The notes beneath the pieces were generated by a model that did not search any database, had not been told where the DNA came from, and worked only from the letters and a program-made list of their open reading frames with translations. The translations under genes and the position numbers were made by a program. Below, piece by piece: positions 18,260 through 27,061 of a stretch of 64,000 bases of DNA (position 1 is its first letter; each line of letters begins with the position of its first letter). This stretch comes from Maribacter antarcticus DSM 21422 (GTDB lineage Bacteria; Bacteroidota; Bacteroidia; Flavobacteriales; Flavobacteriaceae): positions 1-64,000 of the forward strand of contig NZ_JHZC01000007.1 in assembly GCF_000621125.1 (NCBI RefSeq). Direction: 5' to 3'.

Positions 18260-18862
18260 ATGCCCTTAGTAAAACCACTTGATGCAAGTCACAGTTCTGA
18301 AACAGCCGAATTAGCAAAATTCTTTAATGAGACCTTGGGTTTCTGTCCAAATTCGGTGCTTACCATGCAACACCGACCGGCTATTTCAAAAGCATTTATA
18401 AACCTCAATAAGGCAGTAATGGCGAATGAGGGCAGAGTAACATCGGCATTAAAAAGGATGATAGCATGGGTTAGTAGTAACGCCACCGGATGCCGCTATT
18501 GCCAGGCACATGCCATCCGAGCTGCGGAACGTTATGGTGCAGCACAAGAACAACTAGATAATATTTGGGAATACAGAACCCACGCAGCCTTCTCTGAAGC
18601 AGAACGCGCCGCTCTAGACTTTTCTTTACAGGCTTCCCAAGTGCCGAATGGCGTGGATGCTGAAATAAAGCAAAGATTATATCAACATTGGAACGAAGGG
18701 GAAGTTGTAGAGATGTTAGGTGTTATCGCTCTTTTTGGCTACCTGAACCGTTGGAACGACTCTATGGGGACTTCTATAGAAGAGGATGCTGTTGATAGTG
18801 GTAATCAATATTTAGGAAAACATGGATGGGAGAAAGGGAAGCATGATGGGTCTGTTTATTAG
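18260..18862 (+). CDS. Carboxymuconolactone decarboxylase/AhpD-like peroxidase-related protein
   Basis: A 200-residue all-helical protein with the AhpD redox motif CRYCQAH (C78, C81, H84). The family includes alkylhydroperoxidase-like thiol peroxidases, and this length suits the peroxidase-related branch. The C-terminal FGYLNRWNDSMGT is also typical. The divergent OsmC gene supports a peroxide role, but the reductant and substrate are unknown. Confidence 0.9.
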   Translation: MPLVKPLDASHSSETAELAKFFNETLGFCPNSVLTMQHRPAISKAFINLNKAVMANEGRVTSALKRMIAWVSSNATGCRYCQAHAIRAAERYGAAQEQLDNIWEYRTHAAFSEAERAALDFSLQASQVPNGVDAEIKQRLYQHWNEGEVVEMLGVIALFGYLNRWNDSMGTSIEEDAVDSGNQYLGKHGWEKGKHDGSVY

Positions 18863-18945
18863 ATGTAAGATTTTAGGTTTGAGAAAAGAGATAATGAACT
18901 TCAAAAAAGGAAAAAGGCCGCCACCCTTGAATTTTACTGTGTGTC

Positions 18946-19518
18946 CTATTGAAGAACTACGCCTATCAATTCCATTAATTCAGGAACCACATCCGCTTCA
19001 AACCAAGGATTCTTACCACGCCAAAAATGATTAATGGGCGATGGATGCGGCAATGGAAAGTACTTTGGAAGAAAATCCGGGTAATTAGCCACATTTTCAG
19101 TCAAGTTCTTTTTAGCCTTTCCTCCTAAATATTTGTCTTGGGCATATTTCCCTATCAGCAGTATCAATTTCACGTTTTTAAATTCTTCTAAAACTAAGGG
19201 ATGCCATAAGGGAGCACATTCTTTCCTGGGTGGCAAATCACCTGTTTTTGCTTTCCCTGGATAACAAAAACCCATAGGCAATACGGCAAAATTGTCAGGA
19301 TTATAAAATTGTTCCTCCGATACTCCTAACCATTCTCGTAATTTTCTACCGCTAGGGTCGTCCCATGCCCTGTTGTGAATATGAGCCATTTTTCCTGGTG
19401 CCTGACTTACCAATATAATCTTTGAATTTTTAGTGCCCAAAATAATAGGTCTGGGCGGCAAAGGCAAATATGCTTTACAGACTTGACAACTTTGTATTTC
19501 TGCTAGTAGCTTTTGCAT
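18946..19518 (-). CDS. Uracil-DNA glycosylase family protein
   Basis: A 190-residue member of the uracil-DNA glycosylase superfamily. The first motif reads LVSQAPGKMAHIHNRAWDD (about 36-54) and the C-terminal motif FPLPHPSP near 154-161. It begins with a CxxC (C11, C14), but I do not see the full four-cysteine Fe-S set of family 4 enzymes, so it is more likely the iron-free SUDG-like branch. It would remove uracil from DNA. Confidence 0.85.
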   Translation of the reverse strand: MQKLLAEIQSCQVCKAYLPLPPRPIILGTKNSKIILVSQAPGKMAHIHNRAWDDPSGRKLREWLGVSEEQFYNPDNFAVLPMGFCYPGKAKTGDLPPRKECAPLWHPLVLEEFKNVKLILLIGKYAQDKYLGGKAKKNLTENVANYPDFLPKYFPLPHPSPINHFWRGKNPWFEADVVPELMELIGVVLQ

Positions 19519-19597
19519 ACCAAACTTTTAAACTTCATTCATATGACTGCATTACCCCAGCGATGCATGGCAAAAGCTAAAACATCGTAATACCAAA

Positions 19598-20725
19598 TTA
19601 TAAGATAACCTTTTTCAATAAGTAGATAGTCAACATACCCCAAAAGGTTCCTGTGGCCGTACTCAAAATAGCCAATACGATGGCGTGTGGCATCCATTTT
19701 TTATTATACGCTGCGGTTACGGCTGGGGCGGTAGCTATACCCCCAACATTGGCCATACTGGCAATGGGTACCCAAGCCATATTCACATTAAGGATTTTAG
19801 CAACGGCCATCATGAAAATAAAATGCCCTCCTAACCAAATAATTAAAAAGCCTAAAAATTGGAGGTTGAAACCAATTGTTGCCAATTGTAATTTTAAGCC
19901 CAAAACCGCCATAACAACGATAATCAAAATACCACCTGCCTTTAATGCAAAAGCATAGTTCCATTTGGGCAGCAAATTACAAAGTACTAAACCGACTAAG
20001 GATAATAACACAACTTTTAGAATAAAGCTGTCCAATAGCGCATTAAACAAAACGACTATTCCCAAAAGTATCAGTACCGTTAAGACAGGATGCAGGCGTT
20101 TACCCGTTATTTGTCTTAGGTCTTCTGGCAGTCCTACGTCTGTTATCTTTAAAACTTTGTTTAGCCAAGAACTTTTTTTTATGCCTTGGAACATGAGAAT
20201 GGTCCAAACATTTACCAATAGATTGTCCATAACCAAAACGGTTAAAAATATATTTTCCGGACACTCCACTAATTCCTTCAACACCAATTGGCTTGTACTT
20301 CCTCCGATCCAACTGCCTACAATAGGGGGTACTCCCATCCAGTATTGCTCCCCAACCAAAATATCAGCAACTAATGTACTGTCTGTAAAAACCCAAATAA
20401 ACACTACAGGGAAAACAGCAATGAAGCAAGATCCAGCTACAAAAACTAATATTGGGTTTACTCCAATAGACCTTAGTTGTCCTAAAGAGAGACTGCTCAT
20501 AACGGCAATGATAGCCAAGGGAATAAAATAATCCTTACTGAACTCATGGATGTTCGCCTGGGCATAATCTACATTAAAAATATAGGAAATAATAGCAGGA
20601 ATAATATAGGCCAAAAGAATTGCAGGAACCCAATCGAAAACCGATTTGACGTAGGTGTTTTCCCATTTGTCTAGATAGTAAACGGCAACTACCGTACATA
20701 TTGCTATGAGCCAGGGAGTTACCAT
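19598..20725 (-). CDS. DUF819-family membrane protein
   Basis: A 375-residue protein with about 11 membrane helices and the DUF819 (YjcL-like) features: the early IPAIISYIFN, the glycine-rich GVPPIVGSWIGGSTSQLVL and, in the second half, IASMANVGGIATAPAVTAAY. The inverted-repeat design suggests a transporter. Its start overlaps the stop of the M14-like gene upstream by one base. The pair may handle a small acylated amino acid or dipeptide; this is inference. Confidence 0.88.
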   Translation of the reverse strand: MVTPWLIAICTVVAVYYLDKWENTYVKSVFDWVPAILLAYIIPAIISYIFNVDYAQANIHEFSKDYFIPLAIIAVMSSLSLGQLRSIGVNPILVFVAGSCFIAVFPVVFIWVFTDSTLVADILVGEQYWMGVPPIVGSWIGGSTSQLVLKELVECPENIFLTVLVMDNLLVNVWTILMFQGIKKSSWLNKVLKITDVGLPEDLRQITGKRLHPVLTVLILLGIVVLFNALLDSFILKVVLLSLVGLVLCNLLPKWNYAFALKAGGILIIVVMAVLGLKLQLATIGFNLQFLGFLIIWLGGHFIFMMAVAKILNVNMAWVPIASMANVGGIATAPAVTAAYNKKWMPHAIVLAILSTATGTFWGMLTIYLLKKVIL

Positions 20726-21762
20726 TAGTTCAAGATGCCAAAATGAACAATTCGTGAACCTGAAATGGCTATGGGGTTGGTGCTTTTTCCAACAATAATA
20801 CCATCTTCAGGCGCCTTATATGTAGACACAACGTTTCCAAAAGAGTTTCTGACTAGCGCCATAGTGTCGTTCTTTTTTAGTTTTTGGTTTAGTGTTACTA
20901 GAACATCCAAGTAGCCTCCTTTATCCGTGTATACCCAATACGATTTTGAGCATATAGCTATCTTTTTAGCTAACTGGGCATCGCCTTTTAGCAATCCAAG
21001 ATGCACCATCAGGTTTTGAATCCCGTCTACCCCTCTTTTGGTCATTTCTTTTTGATATACTTGTGGATTTCCATATTCAACAGTAATGGATTTAACTCCT
21101 TTTTGTATGGCAAAGGCCCTCATTGTGAGTCCGGAGGCAAAACCAAAACTGGCCTTACCCTTGTTGGAAACGATAATATCTGGTAATATAGCACGAAGCA
21201 TACCCGCCAAGGTATCGTTTTGCATATCTCCCCTGCCATACAAACTATTTGTTCTGCCAAAACTAGCGGTGTGTAAATCTACATGATAATCTAAAAAAGG
21301 AATTATTTTCTGACCAATTTGGTATGCCATTTGCTCAGATTTGTTGCCATTGGCCTTTCCTGGAAAAACGCGGTTCAAATCTACTCCATCAATGAACTCC
21401 CGCTGGTTATTGGCTATAGACAATGGATTCAGTCCAGGAATAGCGATTACGGTTCCTTGAAAGTTCTGCGGTTCTAATTTCTCAAAAAGTTGATGTATTA
21501 TGTCAATTCCGTTCAGTTCATTGCCGTGGATAGCAGCTGTAAGACCTAGAATAGGTCTTTCTGAAATTCCCTTGATAACCACAACAGGAATTTTTATAGG
21601 GTTTGATAGATGGTCTTCGCCAAGGCTTAGCCAGAAACTATGTTTTCTTCCATTTTCTAGACCAGCTAGGTCCAATTGCTCCACTATTGGAACATTGGCC
21701 TCTTGTGAAAAAAGAGTTGCAGCAATAAAAAAGGGTGCTAACGAGACAAAAAGATGCTTCAT
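20725..21762 (-). CDS. Succinylglutamate desuccinylase/aspartoacylase-family (M14-like) metallohydrolase, exported
   Basis: A 345-residue zinc hydrolase with a signal peptide (cut after about 20, FIAATLFSQ). Zinc ligands are H79 and E82 in AAIHGNELNG and H164 in DYHVDLHTAS; DLNRVFPG (128-135) binds the substrate carboxylate. The C-terminal beta domain (about 270-345) is lipoyl-like (GGYLDVLVTLNQKLKKND). It cleaves N-acyl or amide bonds of small molecules. Exported and translationally linked to the DUF819 protein, it may process a substrate before or after transport. Confidence 0.88.
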   Translation of the reverse strand: MKHLFVSLAPFFIAATLFSQEANVPIVEQLDLAGLENGRKHSFWLSLGEDHLSNPIKIPVVVIKGISERPILGLTAAIHGNELNGIDIIHQLFEKLEPQNFQGTVIAIPGLNPLSIANNQREFIDGVDLNRVFPGKANGNKSEQMAYQIGQKIIPFLDYHVDLHTASFGRTNSLYGRGDMQNDTLAGMLRAILPDIIVSNKGKASFGFASGLTMRAFAIQKGVKSITVEYGNPQVYQKEMTKRGVDGIQNLMVHLGLLKGDAQLAKKIAICSKSYWVYTDKGGYLDVLVTLNQKLKKNDTMALVRNSFGNVVSTYKAPEDGIIVGKSTNPIAISGSRIVHFGILN

Positions 21763-21793
21763 AACAAATGCGTTTGTTCGCTAAATATACTCT

Positions 21794-22465
21794 TTATTTC
21801 TTTCCGCCAACCACGATAACAATTTCTCCTTTAGGTGGTTTTTCGGTGTAGTGTTTTAGTACTTCTTCAGCAGTGCCTCGAACGGTTTCTTCGTATAATT
21901 TGGTTAATTCACGAGAGACAGATACTTGACGGTCAGCTCCAAAATATTCCACAAAATGGGCAAGCGTTTTCAAGAGTTTATGCGGGGATTCGTAAAAAAT
22001 GATGGTTCGGGTTTCCTCGGACAATACTTTAAAACGGGTCTGTCTTCCCTTTTTTACAGGCAAAAAGCCTTCAAAAACAAACTTATCGTTGGGGAGGCCG
22101 CTATTGACCAAGGCAGGTACAAATGCGGTAGCTCCTGGTAAACATTCTACTTCAATATCATGTTCCAAACATGCCCGCGTCAGTAAAAATCCAGGATCGG
22201 AAATTGCAGGAGTTCCTGCATCGGAAATTAACGCTATGGTGTCTCCGTTCTGTAAGCGTTTTATAATACCCTCTACCGATCTATGCTCGTTGTGCATATG
22301 ATGACTGTACATTTGAGTACCTATTTCAAAATGGTGTAACAATTTACCACTGGTTCGAGTGTCTTCGGCAAGAATTAAATCTACCTCCTTTAAAATTCGA
22401 ATAGCCCTTAGGGTCATGTCCTCTAAGTTTCCAATCGGTGTTGGTACCAAATACAATTTTCCCAT
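21794..22465 (-). CDS. rsmI: 16S rRNA (cytidine1402-2'-O)-methyltransferase
   Basis: A 223-residue tetrapyrrole-methylase-fold enzyme. The sequence MGKLYLVPTPIGNLEDMTLR, LILAEDTRTSGKLL, ALISDAGTPAISDPGFLL and FYESPHKLLKTL are RsmI hallmarks, followed by the VSRELTKLYEE segment. It methylates the ribose of C1402 in the decoding centre. The bacterial C-terminal extension is short, as in many Bacteroidetes. Confidence 0.96.
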   Translation of the reverse strand: MGKLYLVPTPIGNLEDMTLRAIRILKEVDLILAEDTRTSGKLLHHFEIGTQMYSHHMHNEHRSVEGIIKRLQNGDTIALISDAGTPAISDPGFLLTRACLEHDIEVECLPGATAFVPALVNSGLPNDKFVFEGFLPVKKGRQTRFKVLSEETRTIIFYESPHKLLKTLAHFVEYFGADRQVSVSRELTKLYEETVRGTAEEVLKHYTEKPPKGEIVIVVGGKK

Positions 22466-22518
22466 AACAAGCTAATCAAGTAGTCGTTCCAAAAGTAATA
22501 AATACAAAGTTTGTTGAT

Positions 22519-22556
22519 AAAAAATAAGACCCAGCAAAAAGCCAGGTCTTATTTTT
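22519..22556 (-). terminator. Intrinsic terminator
   Basis: AAAATAAGACC pairs with GGTCTTATTTT around a CAGCAAAAAGCCA loop, followed on the minus strand by a T run. It starts 20 bp after the stop of the 226-aa gene at 22576. The stem is symmetrical enough that it could also work on the + strand. Confidence 0.8.
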
Positions 22557-22575
22557 AAGTATTGTATTGTTTCGC

Positions 22576-23256
22576 TTATGCAAACCTTCGTGCTATCAAT
22601 TCCATAAATCGGAGTTCAAACTCTTCTTTACCCTCCCAGTTTTTATAGTCGGGCTTTACCATATTAGCAATAAAAGCAACAGACCGTTCCTCCGTATCTA
22701 TAGTGCTTAATTGCGATAGCACACGATTATAATCCTCGGTACTCTCATTAAATAAATGTTTAACAAAAGCCAATCTGTTATTTAAATCTACCTTAAGTTC
22801 CTTGTTAGAAAGTCGATCATTTAACGATTTTGGCACCGCTATCTTTTTTTTATCCATCGGCATGAACATTTCCGTATCGTTCTTCATTACGTCTGGTTGC
22901 CCCATAAACTCATTCAATACGGCATCCAAACTTTCGGAACTGGGCATCTCGGAAACCATATCCTTTATGGTATCCATCCCAGGAATAATAATATCCTCTT
23001 GATGTGGATTACTTTCCGGGATTGCGGAGTTGGCACTCAATACCGCATTGGCCATTTGTTCAAATTTTTCAGCAATAACGTTTTTAGAGACATCCACTTG
23101 GATGTCGTTCAACTCTTCCTCTATAAATTTGAGTACAGCCAGTTTTTCATACAAGCCTTTTGCTGCTTCATACAACGCAGGAATATCGTTCATGTCCCTA
23201 GACGTAATTATGTCGGTAGACATTCTAATCAGTTCTTCTTTTAACTTCTGTTTCAT
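22576..23256 (-). CDS. Conserved Bacteroidetes protein of unknown function
   Basis: A 226-residue soluble protein without signal peptide. It is highly charged and mostly helical: a coiled-coil-like N-terminus (ALYEAAKGLYEKLAVLKFIEEEL), an acidic, proline-containing linker (about 80-140), and a conserved-looking C-terminal helical region with LNNRLAFVKHLFNESTEDYNR and NWEGKEEFELRFMELIARRF. Its end, followed by a terminator, and its start, divergent from tdk, mark it as a single-gene unit. I can give no function. Confidence 0.75.
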   Translation of the reverse strand: MKQKLKEELIRMSTDIITSRDMNDIPALYEAAKGLYEKLAVLKFIEEELNDIQVDVSKNVIAEKFEQMANAVLSANSAIPESNPHQEDIIIPGMDTIKDMVSEMPSSESLDAVLNEFMGQPDVMKNDTEMFMPMDKKKIAVPKSLNDRLSNKELKVDLNNRLAFVKHLFNESTEDYNRVLSQLSTIDTEERSVAFIANMVKPDYKNWEGKEEFELRFMELIARRFA

Positions 23257-23426
23257 CTGCTACTTTTTATTTCTATCCAAACCATTATGGGGAACATCAA
23301 TGTACCGTTTTAACTGGTCTGTTTTATTTAATATCAACAGCCTTCATGGAAATGATACATCTACTTATTACGATATCTTTTTTTTAATAATTTTATCGTT
23401 ATATAACCCAGAACGGAAAAACCGCT

Positions 23427-23434
23427 TATTTTTG
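23427..23434 (+). promoter_or_regulatory. Candidate -7 element (TATTTTTG) of tdk-alr
   Basis: Matches the Bacteroidetes sigma-A -7 consensus TAnnTTTG, 14 bp upstream of the tdk ATG. I do not see a clear -33 TTTG at the right spacing. Confidence 0.35.
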
Positions 23435-23448
23435 TTTAAAATTACAAA

Positions 23449-24087
23449 ATGTTTCTCGAAAATACTGTTAACCACAAAGAACAGTTCGGCTGGATAGAAG
23501 TAATAGCTGGATCTATGTTTTCCGGTAAGACCGAGGAGCTTATTCGTCGTCTAAAGCGCGCGCAGTTTGCAAAGTTAAAGATTGAAATCTTTAAACCTAT
23601 GGTAGATACGCGTTATAACGACGAGATGGTGGTGTCACACGATGACAACGAAATACGATCCACACCCGTCCCCGCAGCCGCAAATATTCGAATTTTAGCA
23701 GATACATGCGACGTAATAGGTATTGACGAGGCACAATTTTTCGATGATGAAATCGTAACTGTTTGTAACGATTTAGCCAATAAGGGCATACGTGTTATTG
23801 TTGCTGGTTTGGATATGGATTTTAAAGGAAACCCTTTTGGTCCCATGCCCGCACTAATGGCAACTGCAGAATATGTAACAAAGGTACATGCCATCTGTAC
23901 CCGAACTGGTAACTTGGCCAACTACAGCTTTAGAAAATCCAGTAACGATAAATTGGTCATGCTCGGGGAAACAGAGGAATACGAACCTCTGAGTAGAGGG
24001 GCGTTTTACAAAGCAATGTTAAAAGAACGTGTTAAAACGATAGACGTAAAATCTGAAGAAATAAACACCAAAGGTTCCAATGGCTAA
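23449..24087 (+). CDS. tdk: Thymidine kinase
   Basis: A 212-residue type II (TK1-like) kinase. The P-loop is GSMFSGKTEELIRR (about 21-34), the Walker B region IGIDEAQFFDD and the lasso region FRKSSNDKLVMLGETEEYEP. It phosphorylates thymidine for DNA synthesis. The zinc-site region reads AICTRTG, so only one of the expected cysteines of that CxxC is present. Its last 8 bp overlap the start of alr. Confidence 0.95.
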   Translation: MFLENTVNHKEQFGWIEVIAGSMFSGKTEELIRRLKRAQFAKLKIEIFKPMVDTRYNDEMVVSHDDNEIRSTPVPAAANIRILADTCDVIGIDEAQFFDDEIVTVCNDLANKGIRVIVAGLDMDFKGNPFGPMPALMATAEYVTKVHAICTRTGNLANYSFRKSSNDKLVMLGETEEYEPLSRGAFYKAMLKERVKTIDVKSEEINTKGSNG

Positions 24088-25186
24088 GGCAAGAGAAACG
24101 GTCCTTGAACTAGACCTAAAGGCCTTGGCCCACAATTATCATTATCTGCGGGCTAAACTACAACCAGAAACCAAATTTCTGTCCGTTGTAAAAGCTTTTG
24201 CATACGGAAGCGACACGCAAGTTATTGCAAAGAAACTTGAAGAACTGGGAACGGATTACTTCGCTGTTGCCTACACAAATGAAGGTGTAGCCTTACGGGA
24301 TGCGGGGATTACAAAGCCTATTCTAGTGCTACATCCCCAAGAAGTGAGTTTCGATAGCATTATCGAACGATGTCTAGAACCAAGTATTTACTCTAAAAAC
24401 ATTTTAAACGAGTTTTTAAAGACAGCTAAAAAGCATCGCCAAAACAACTATCCAGTGCATCTTAAATTTAACACTGGACTGAATAGATTAGGCTTTCGAA
24501 AAGAAGATGTAGCACATATAGCGGCCATTCTCCATGCTAATAATGAGATTAAGGCAATATCGGTGTTTTCACATTTAGCAGCCTCCGAAGACCATTCGGA
24601 AAAGGAGTTTACCCAAGACCAAATTAGCCTCTTCCATACCATTGCGGAACAATTAGATATTTTATTACAATATCGCCCTTTTCGACATGTATTAAATACG
24701 TCAGGAATACTAAATTATTCTGATGCCCAGTATGATATGGTACGGAGTGGCATTGCCCTTTATGGCTATGGAAACGAAGCCAAAATAGACCGAGAATTAA
24801 AACCTGTAGCACGTCTAAAGACCATTATATCACAAATTCACCAGCTAAAACCAAACGAAAGTGTGGGGTATAATAGAAGCTTTGCCGCAAGTGGTCCTAA
24901 GGTTACCGCAACACTCCCTTTAGGTCATGCAGATGGTATTGGAAGACACTATGGCAACGGTAAGACTTTTGTAAGTGTCCATGGAAAAAAAGCCCCTATT
25001 ATCGGTAACGTATGTATGGATATGATTATGATCGATATTACGGATATCGAGTGTAACGAAGGTGATGAAGTTATTATTTTTGGCTCTGAATTGTCTGCTC
25101 AAGAATTCGCAGAAACTGCCAATACTATCTCCTATGAGCTGTTAACAGGTATTTCCCAAAGGGTTAAACGTCACATCATTTCTTGA
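24080..25186 (+). CDS. alr: Alanine racemase
   Basis: A 368-residue PLP enzyme making D-alanine for peptidoglycan. The PLP lysine is K38 in SVVKAFAYGSD, the second catalytic residue is the Tyr of VGYNRSF, and the C-terminal domain has GNVCMDMIMIDIT. It overlaps tdk by 8 bp and is surely co-translated with it. Flavobacteria often have alr unfused, as here, rather than joined to MurF. Confidence 0.96.
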   Translation: MAKARETVLELDLKALAHNYHYLRAKLQPETKFLSVVKAFAYGSDTQVIAKKLEELGTDYFAVAYTNEGVALRDAGITKPILVLHPQEVSFDSIIERCLEPSIYSKNILNEFLKTAKKHRQNNYPVHLKFNTGLNRLGFRKEDVAHIAAILHANNEIKAISVFSHLAASEDHSEKEFTQDQISLFHTIAEQLDILLQYRPFRHVLNTSGILNYSDAQYDMVRSGIALYGYGNEAKIDRELKPVARLKTIISQIHQLKPNESVGYNRSFAASGPKVTATLPLGHADGIGRHYGNGKTFVSVHGKKAPIIGNVCMDMIMIDITDIECNEGDEVIIFGSELSAQEFAETANTISYELLTGISQRVKRHIIS

Positions 25187-25270
25187 ATGCTAAATTAACA
25201 TTATATTAAGAAGTATTTTTTTTACTACATTGCGATAGGTAATATTAACCATTCGTAAAAACACTAAATC

Positions 25271-25678
25271 ATGTTAAAAGAATTCAAAAATTTTATAATG
25301 ACAGGGAATGTCATTGATCTTGCTGTTGCCGTAATCCTTGCAGGCGCTGTAGGATTAGTAGTTAAAGGTTTTGTCGCCGATATTATGATGCCTATCATTG
25401 GTCACTTTTCAGGCGGTATAAACTTTGCCGATATGAAAGTGATATTAGACGAAGCCGTTGTAACAGCAGATGGAATAATTTCACAGCCAGAGAATGCAAT
25501 TATGTACGGTAATTGGGTGAACGCAATTATTAATTTAATTATAGTTGGGTCTATATTATTCCTAATCGTTAAGGTCTATAACAAATCAAAAGCGCCTGTA
25601 GTAACCGCACCAGCTGCACCAGCAGGCCCTACAGCAGAAGAATTACTTACTGAAATCAGAGATTCCTTGAAAAAATGA
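25271..25678 (+). CDS. mscL: Large-conductance mechanosensitive channel MscL
   Basis: A 135-residue inner-membrane channel with the family N-terminus FKNFIMTGNVIDLAVAVI, first helix VAVILAGAVGLVVKGFV, a periplasmic loop of about 45 residues, second helix AIINLIIVGSILFLIVKVYN and a cytoplasmic coil EELLTEIRDSLKK. It opens under membrane tension on osmotic downshock. A stretch PVVTAPAAPAGPT links the last helix to the coil. It is a single gene with its own terminator. Confidence 0.96.
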   Translation: MLKEFKNFIMTGNVIDLAVAVILAGAVGLVVKGFVADIMMPIIGHFSGGINFADMKVILDEAVVTADGIISQPENAIMYGNWVNAIINLIIVGSILFLIVKVYNKSKAPVVTAPAAPAGPTAEELLTEIRDSLKK

Positions 25679-25740
25679 GTTGAATGAATATTTCCTGAAA
25701 TCATTCAGGACATACCGCTGCACGTGCAGTTTAACCTTAA

Positions 25741-25786
25741 AACCGTCCATAGTTGTTTCGCTAACACTATTGACGGTTCTTTTTTT
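25741..25786 (+). terminator. Intrinsic terminator of mscL
   Basis: AACCGTC-ATAG-TGTT pairs with AACA-CTAT-TGACGGTT around a TCGCT loop and is followed by CTTTTTTT. Just before it (25718-25729) is the perfect palindrome CTGCACGTGCAG. Confidence 0.85.
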
Positions 25787-25947
25787 AATATGATATCCTT
25801 TGGTTTAAAATAAATGATTTGTTGCATATTCCTAATTTCAACTCTTTCTTCTCATTCCTTAAAACAATAACAAACTGATATTTATAACAAATTGTTATAT
25901 TTTTAATATTCCTGATTTGATTTTATGGTCCTACCAAGGGAATGGCG

Positions 25948-25955
25948 TATTTTTG
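25948..25955 (+). promoter_or_regulatory. Candidate -7 element (TATTTTTG) of asd
   Basis: Matches TAnnTTTG, 24 bp before the asd ATG. A TTTG lies at 25916-25919, but the spacing (28) is longer than the usual 19-21. Confidence 0.35.
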
Positions 25956-25979
25956 CTACTTAAATTTAAGTAACAACAA

Positions 25980-26969
25980 ATGAAAGTAGCAGTAGTTGGT
26001 GCCACAGGTATGGTAGGCGAGATAATGCTCAAAGTTTTAGCAGAACGTAATTTTCCCGCCACTGAGTTATTACTGGTAGCATCGGAACGGTCTATAGGTA
26101 AAACCTTATCCTATAAAAATACGGAACAAACGATTATAGGGTTGGCAGATGCGGTAGCGCAAAAACCGAAAATTGCTATATTTTCTGCTGGTGGGGACAC
26201 GTCTTTGGAATGGGCTCCAAAATTTGCCGATGTAGGTACTACGGTAATTGACAATTCATCAGCCTGGCGCATGGACCCTGATAAAAAATTAGTGGTTCCA
26301 GAAATCAACGCGCATGAATTGACAACTTCGGACAAAATCATAGCAAATCCAAATTGTTCCACCATACAATTGGTTATGGCTTTGGCTCCTTTGCATAAAA
26401 AATATAAGATGAAACGGGTGGTGGTCTCTACCTACCAGTCCGTATCGGGTAGCGGTGTAAAAGCAGTAAAACAATTGGAGAACGAAATAGCAGGTATTAA
26501 AGGGGAAATGGCCTATCCTTACCCAATCGGAAGGAACGCCTTGCCTCATTGTGATGTTTTTATGGAAAACGGATATACCAAAGAAGAAATGAAACTGGCT
26601 CGTGAGCCCCAAAAAATACTAGGTGACCGTTCTTTTTCTATTTCGGCAACGGCAGTACGTATTCCTACAGCTGGTGGGCATTCAGAATCCGTGAACGTAG
26701 AGTTTCTGAACGACTTTGAACTAAACGAAGTCCGCCGTATCTTAAATGACACCCCCGGCGTAACCGTTCAGGACAATCCGGTTACAAATACATACCCTAT
26801 GCCCATTTATGCGCACGATAAGGATGAGGTTTTCGTAGGGCGTATACGCAGAGACGAAACCCAACGCAATACTTTGAATATGTGGATTGTTGCCGATAAC
26901 CTAAGAAAGGGAGCGGCGACAAACGCTGTTCAGATTGCGGAATATTTAGTGGCCCATAAACTAGTATAA
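25980..26969 (+). CDS. asd: Aspartate-semialdehyde dehydrogenase
   Basis: A 329-residue NADPH enzyme making aspartate semialdehyde for lysine/DAP, threonine and methionine. The nucleotide loop GATGMVGE (7-14), catalytic C126 in ANPNCSTIQ, QSVSGSGVKAV and the substrate region RIPTAGGHSESVNVEF are all present. Length is normal. It stands alone with a strong terminator downstream. Confidence 0.97.
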   Translation: MKVAVVGATGMVGEIMLKVLAERNFPATELLLVASERSIGKTLSYKNTEQTIIGLADAVAQKPKIAIFSAGGDTSLEWAPKFADVGTTVIDNSSAWRMDPDKKLVVPEINAHELTTSDKIIANPNCSTIQLVMALAPLHKKYKMKRVVVSTYQSVSGSGVKAVKQLENEIAGIKGEMAYPYPIGRNALPHCDVFMENGYTKEEMKLAREPQKILGDRSFSISATAVRIPTAGGHSESVNVEFLNDFELNEVRRILNDTPGVTVQDNPVTNTYPMPIYAHDKDEVFVGRIRRDETQRNTLNMWIVADNLRKGAATNAVQIAEYLVAHKLV

Positions 26970-26990
26970 GTTAAAGCTAGTAAGAATGTT

Positions 26991-27027
26991 AAAACCTTCA
27001 AAACAGAAACGTTTTGAAGGTTTTTTT
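26991..27027 (+). terminator. Intrinsic terminator of asd
   Basis: AAAACCTTCAAAAC pairs with GTTTTGAAGGTTTT around AGAAAC and runs into a T tract. Confidence 0.9.
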
Positions 27028-27061
27028 ATGGTAGTTTTATACAGATTATTATCTATTTACC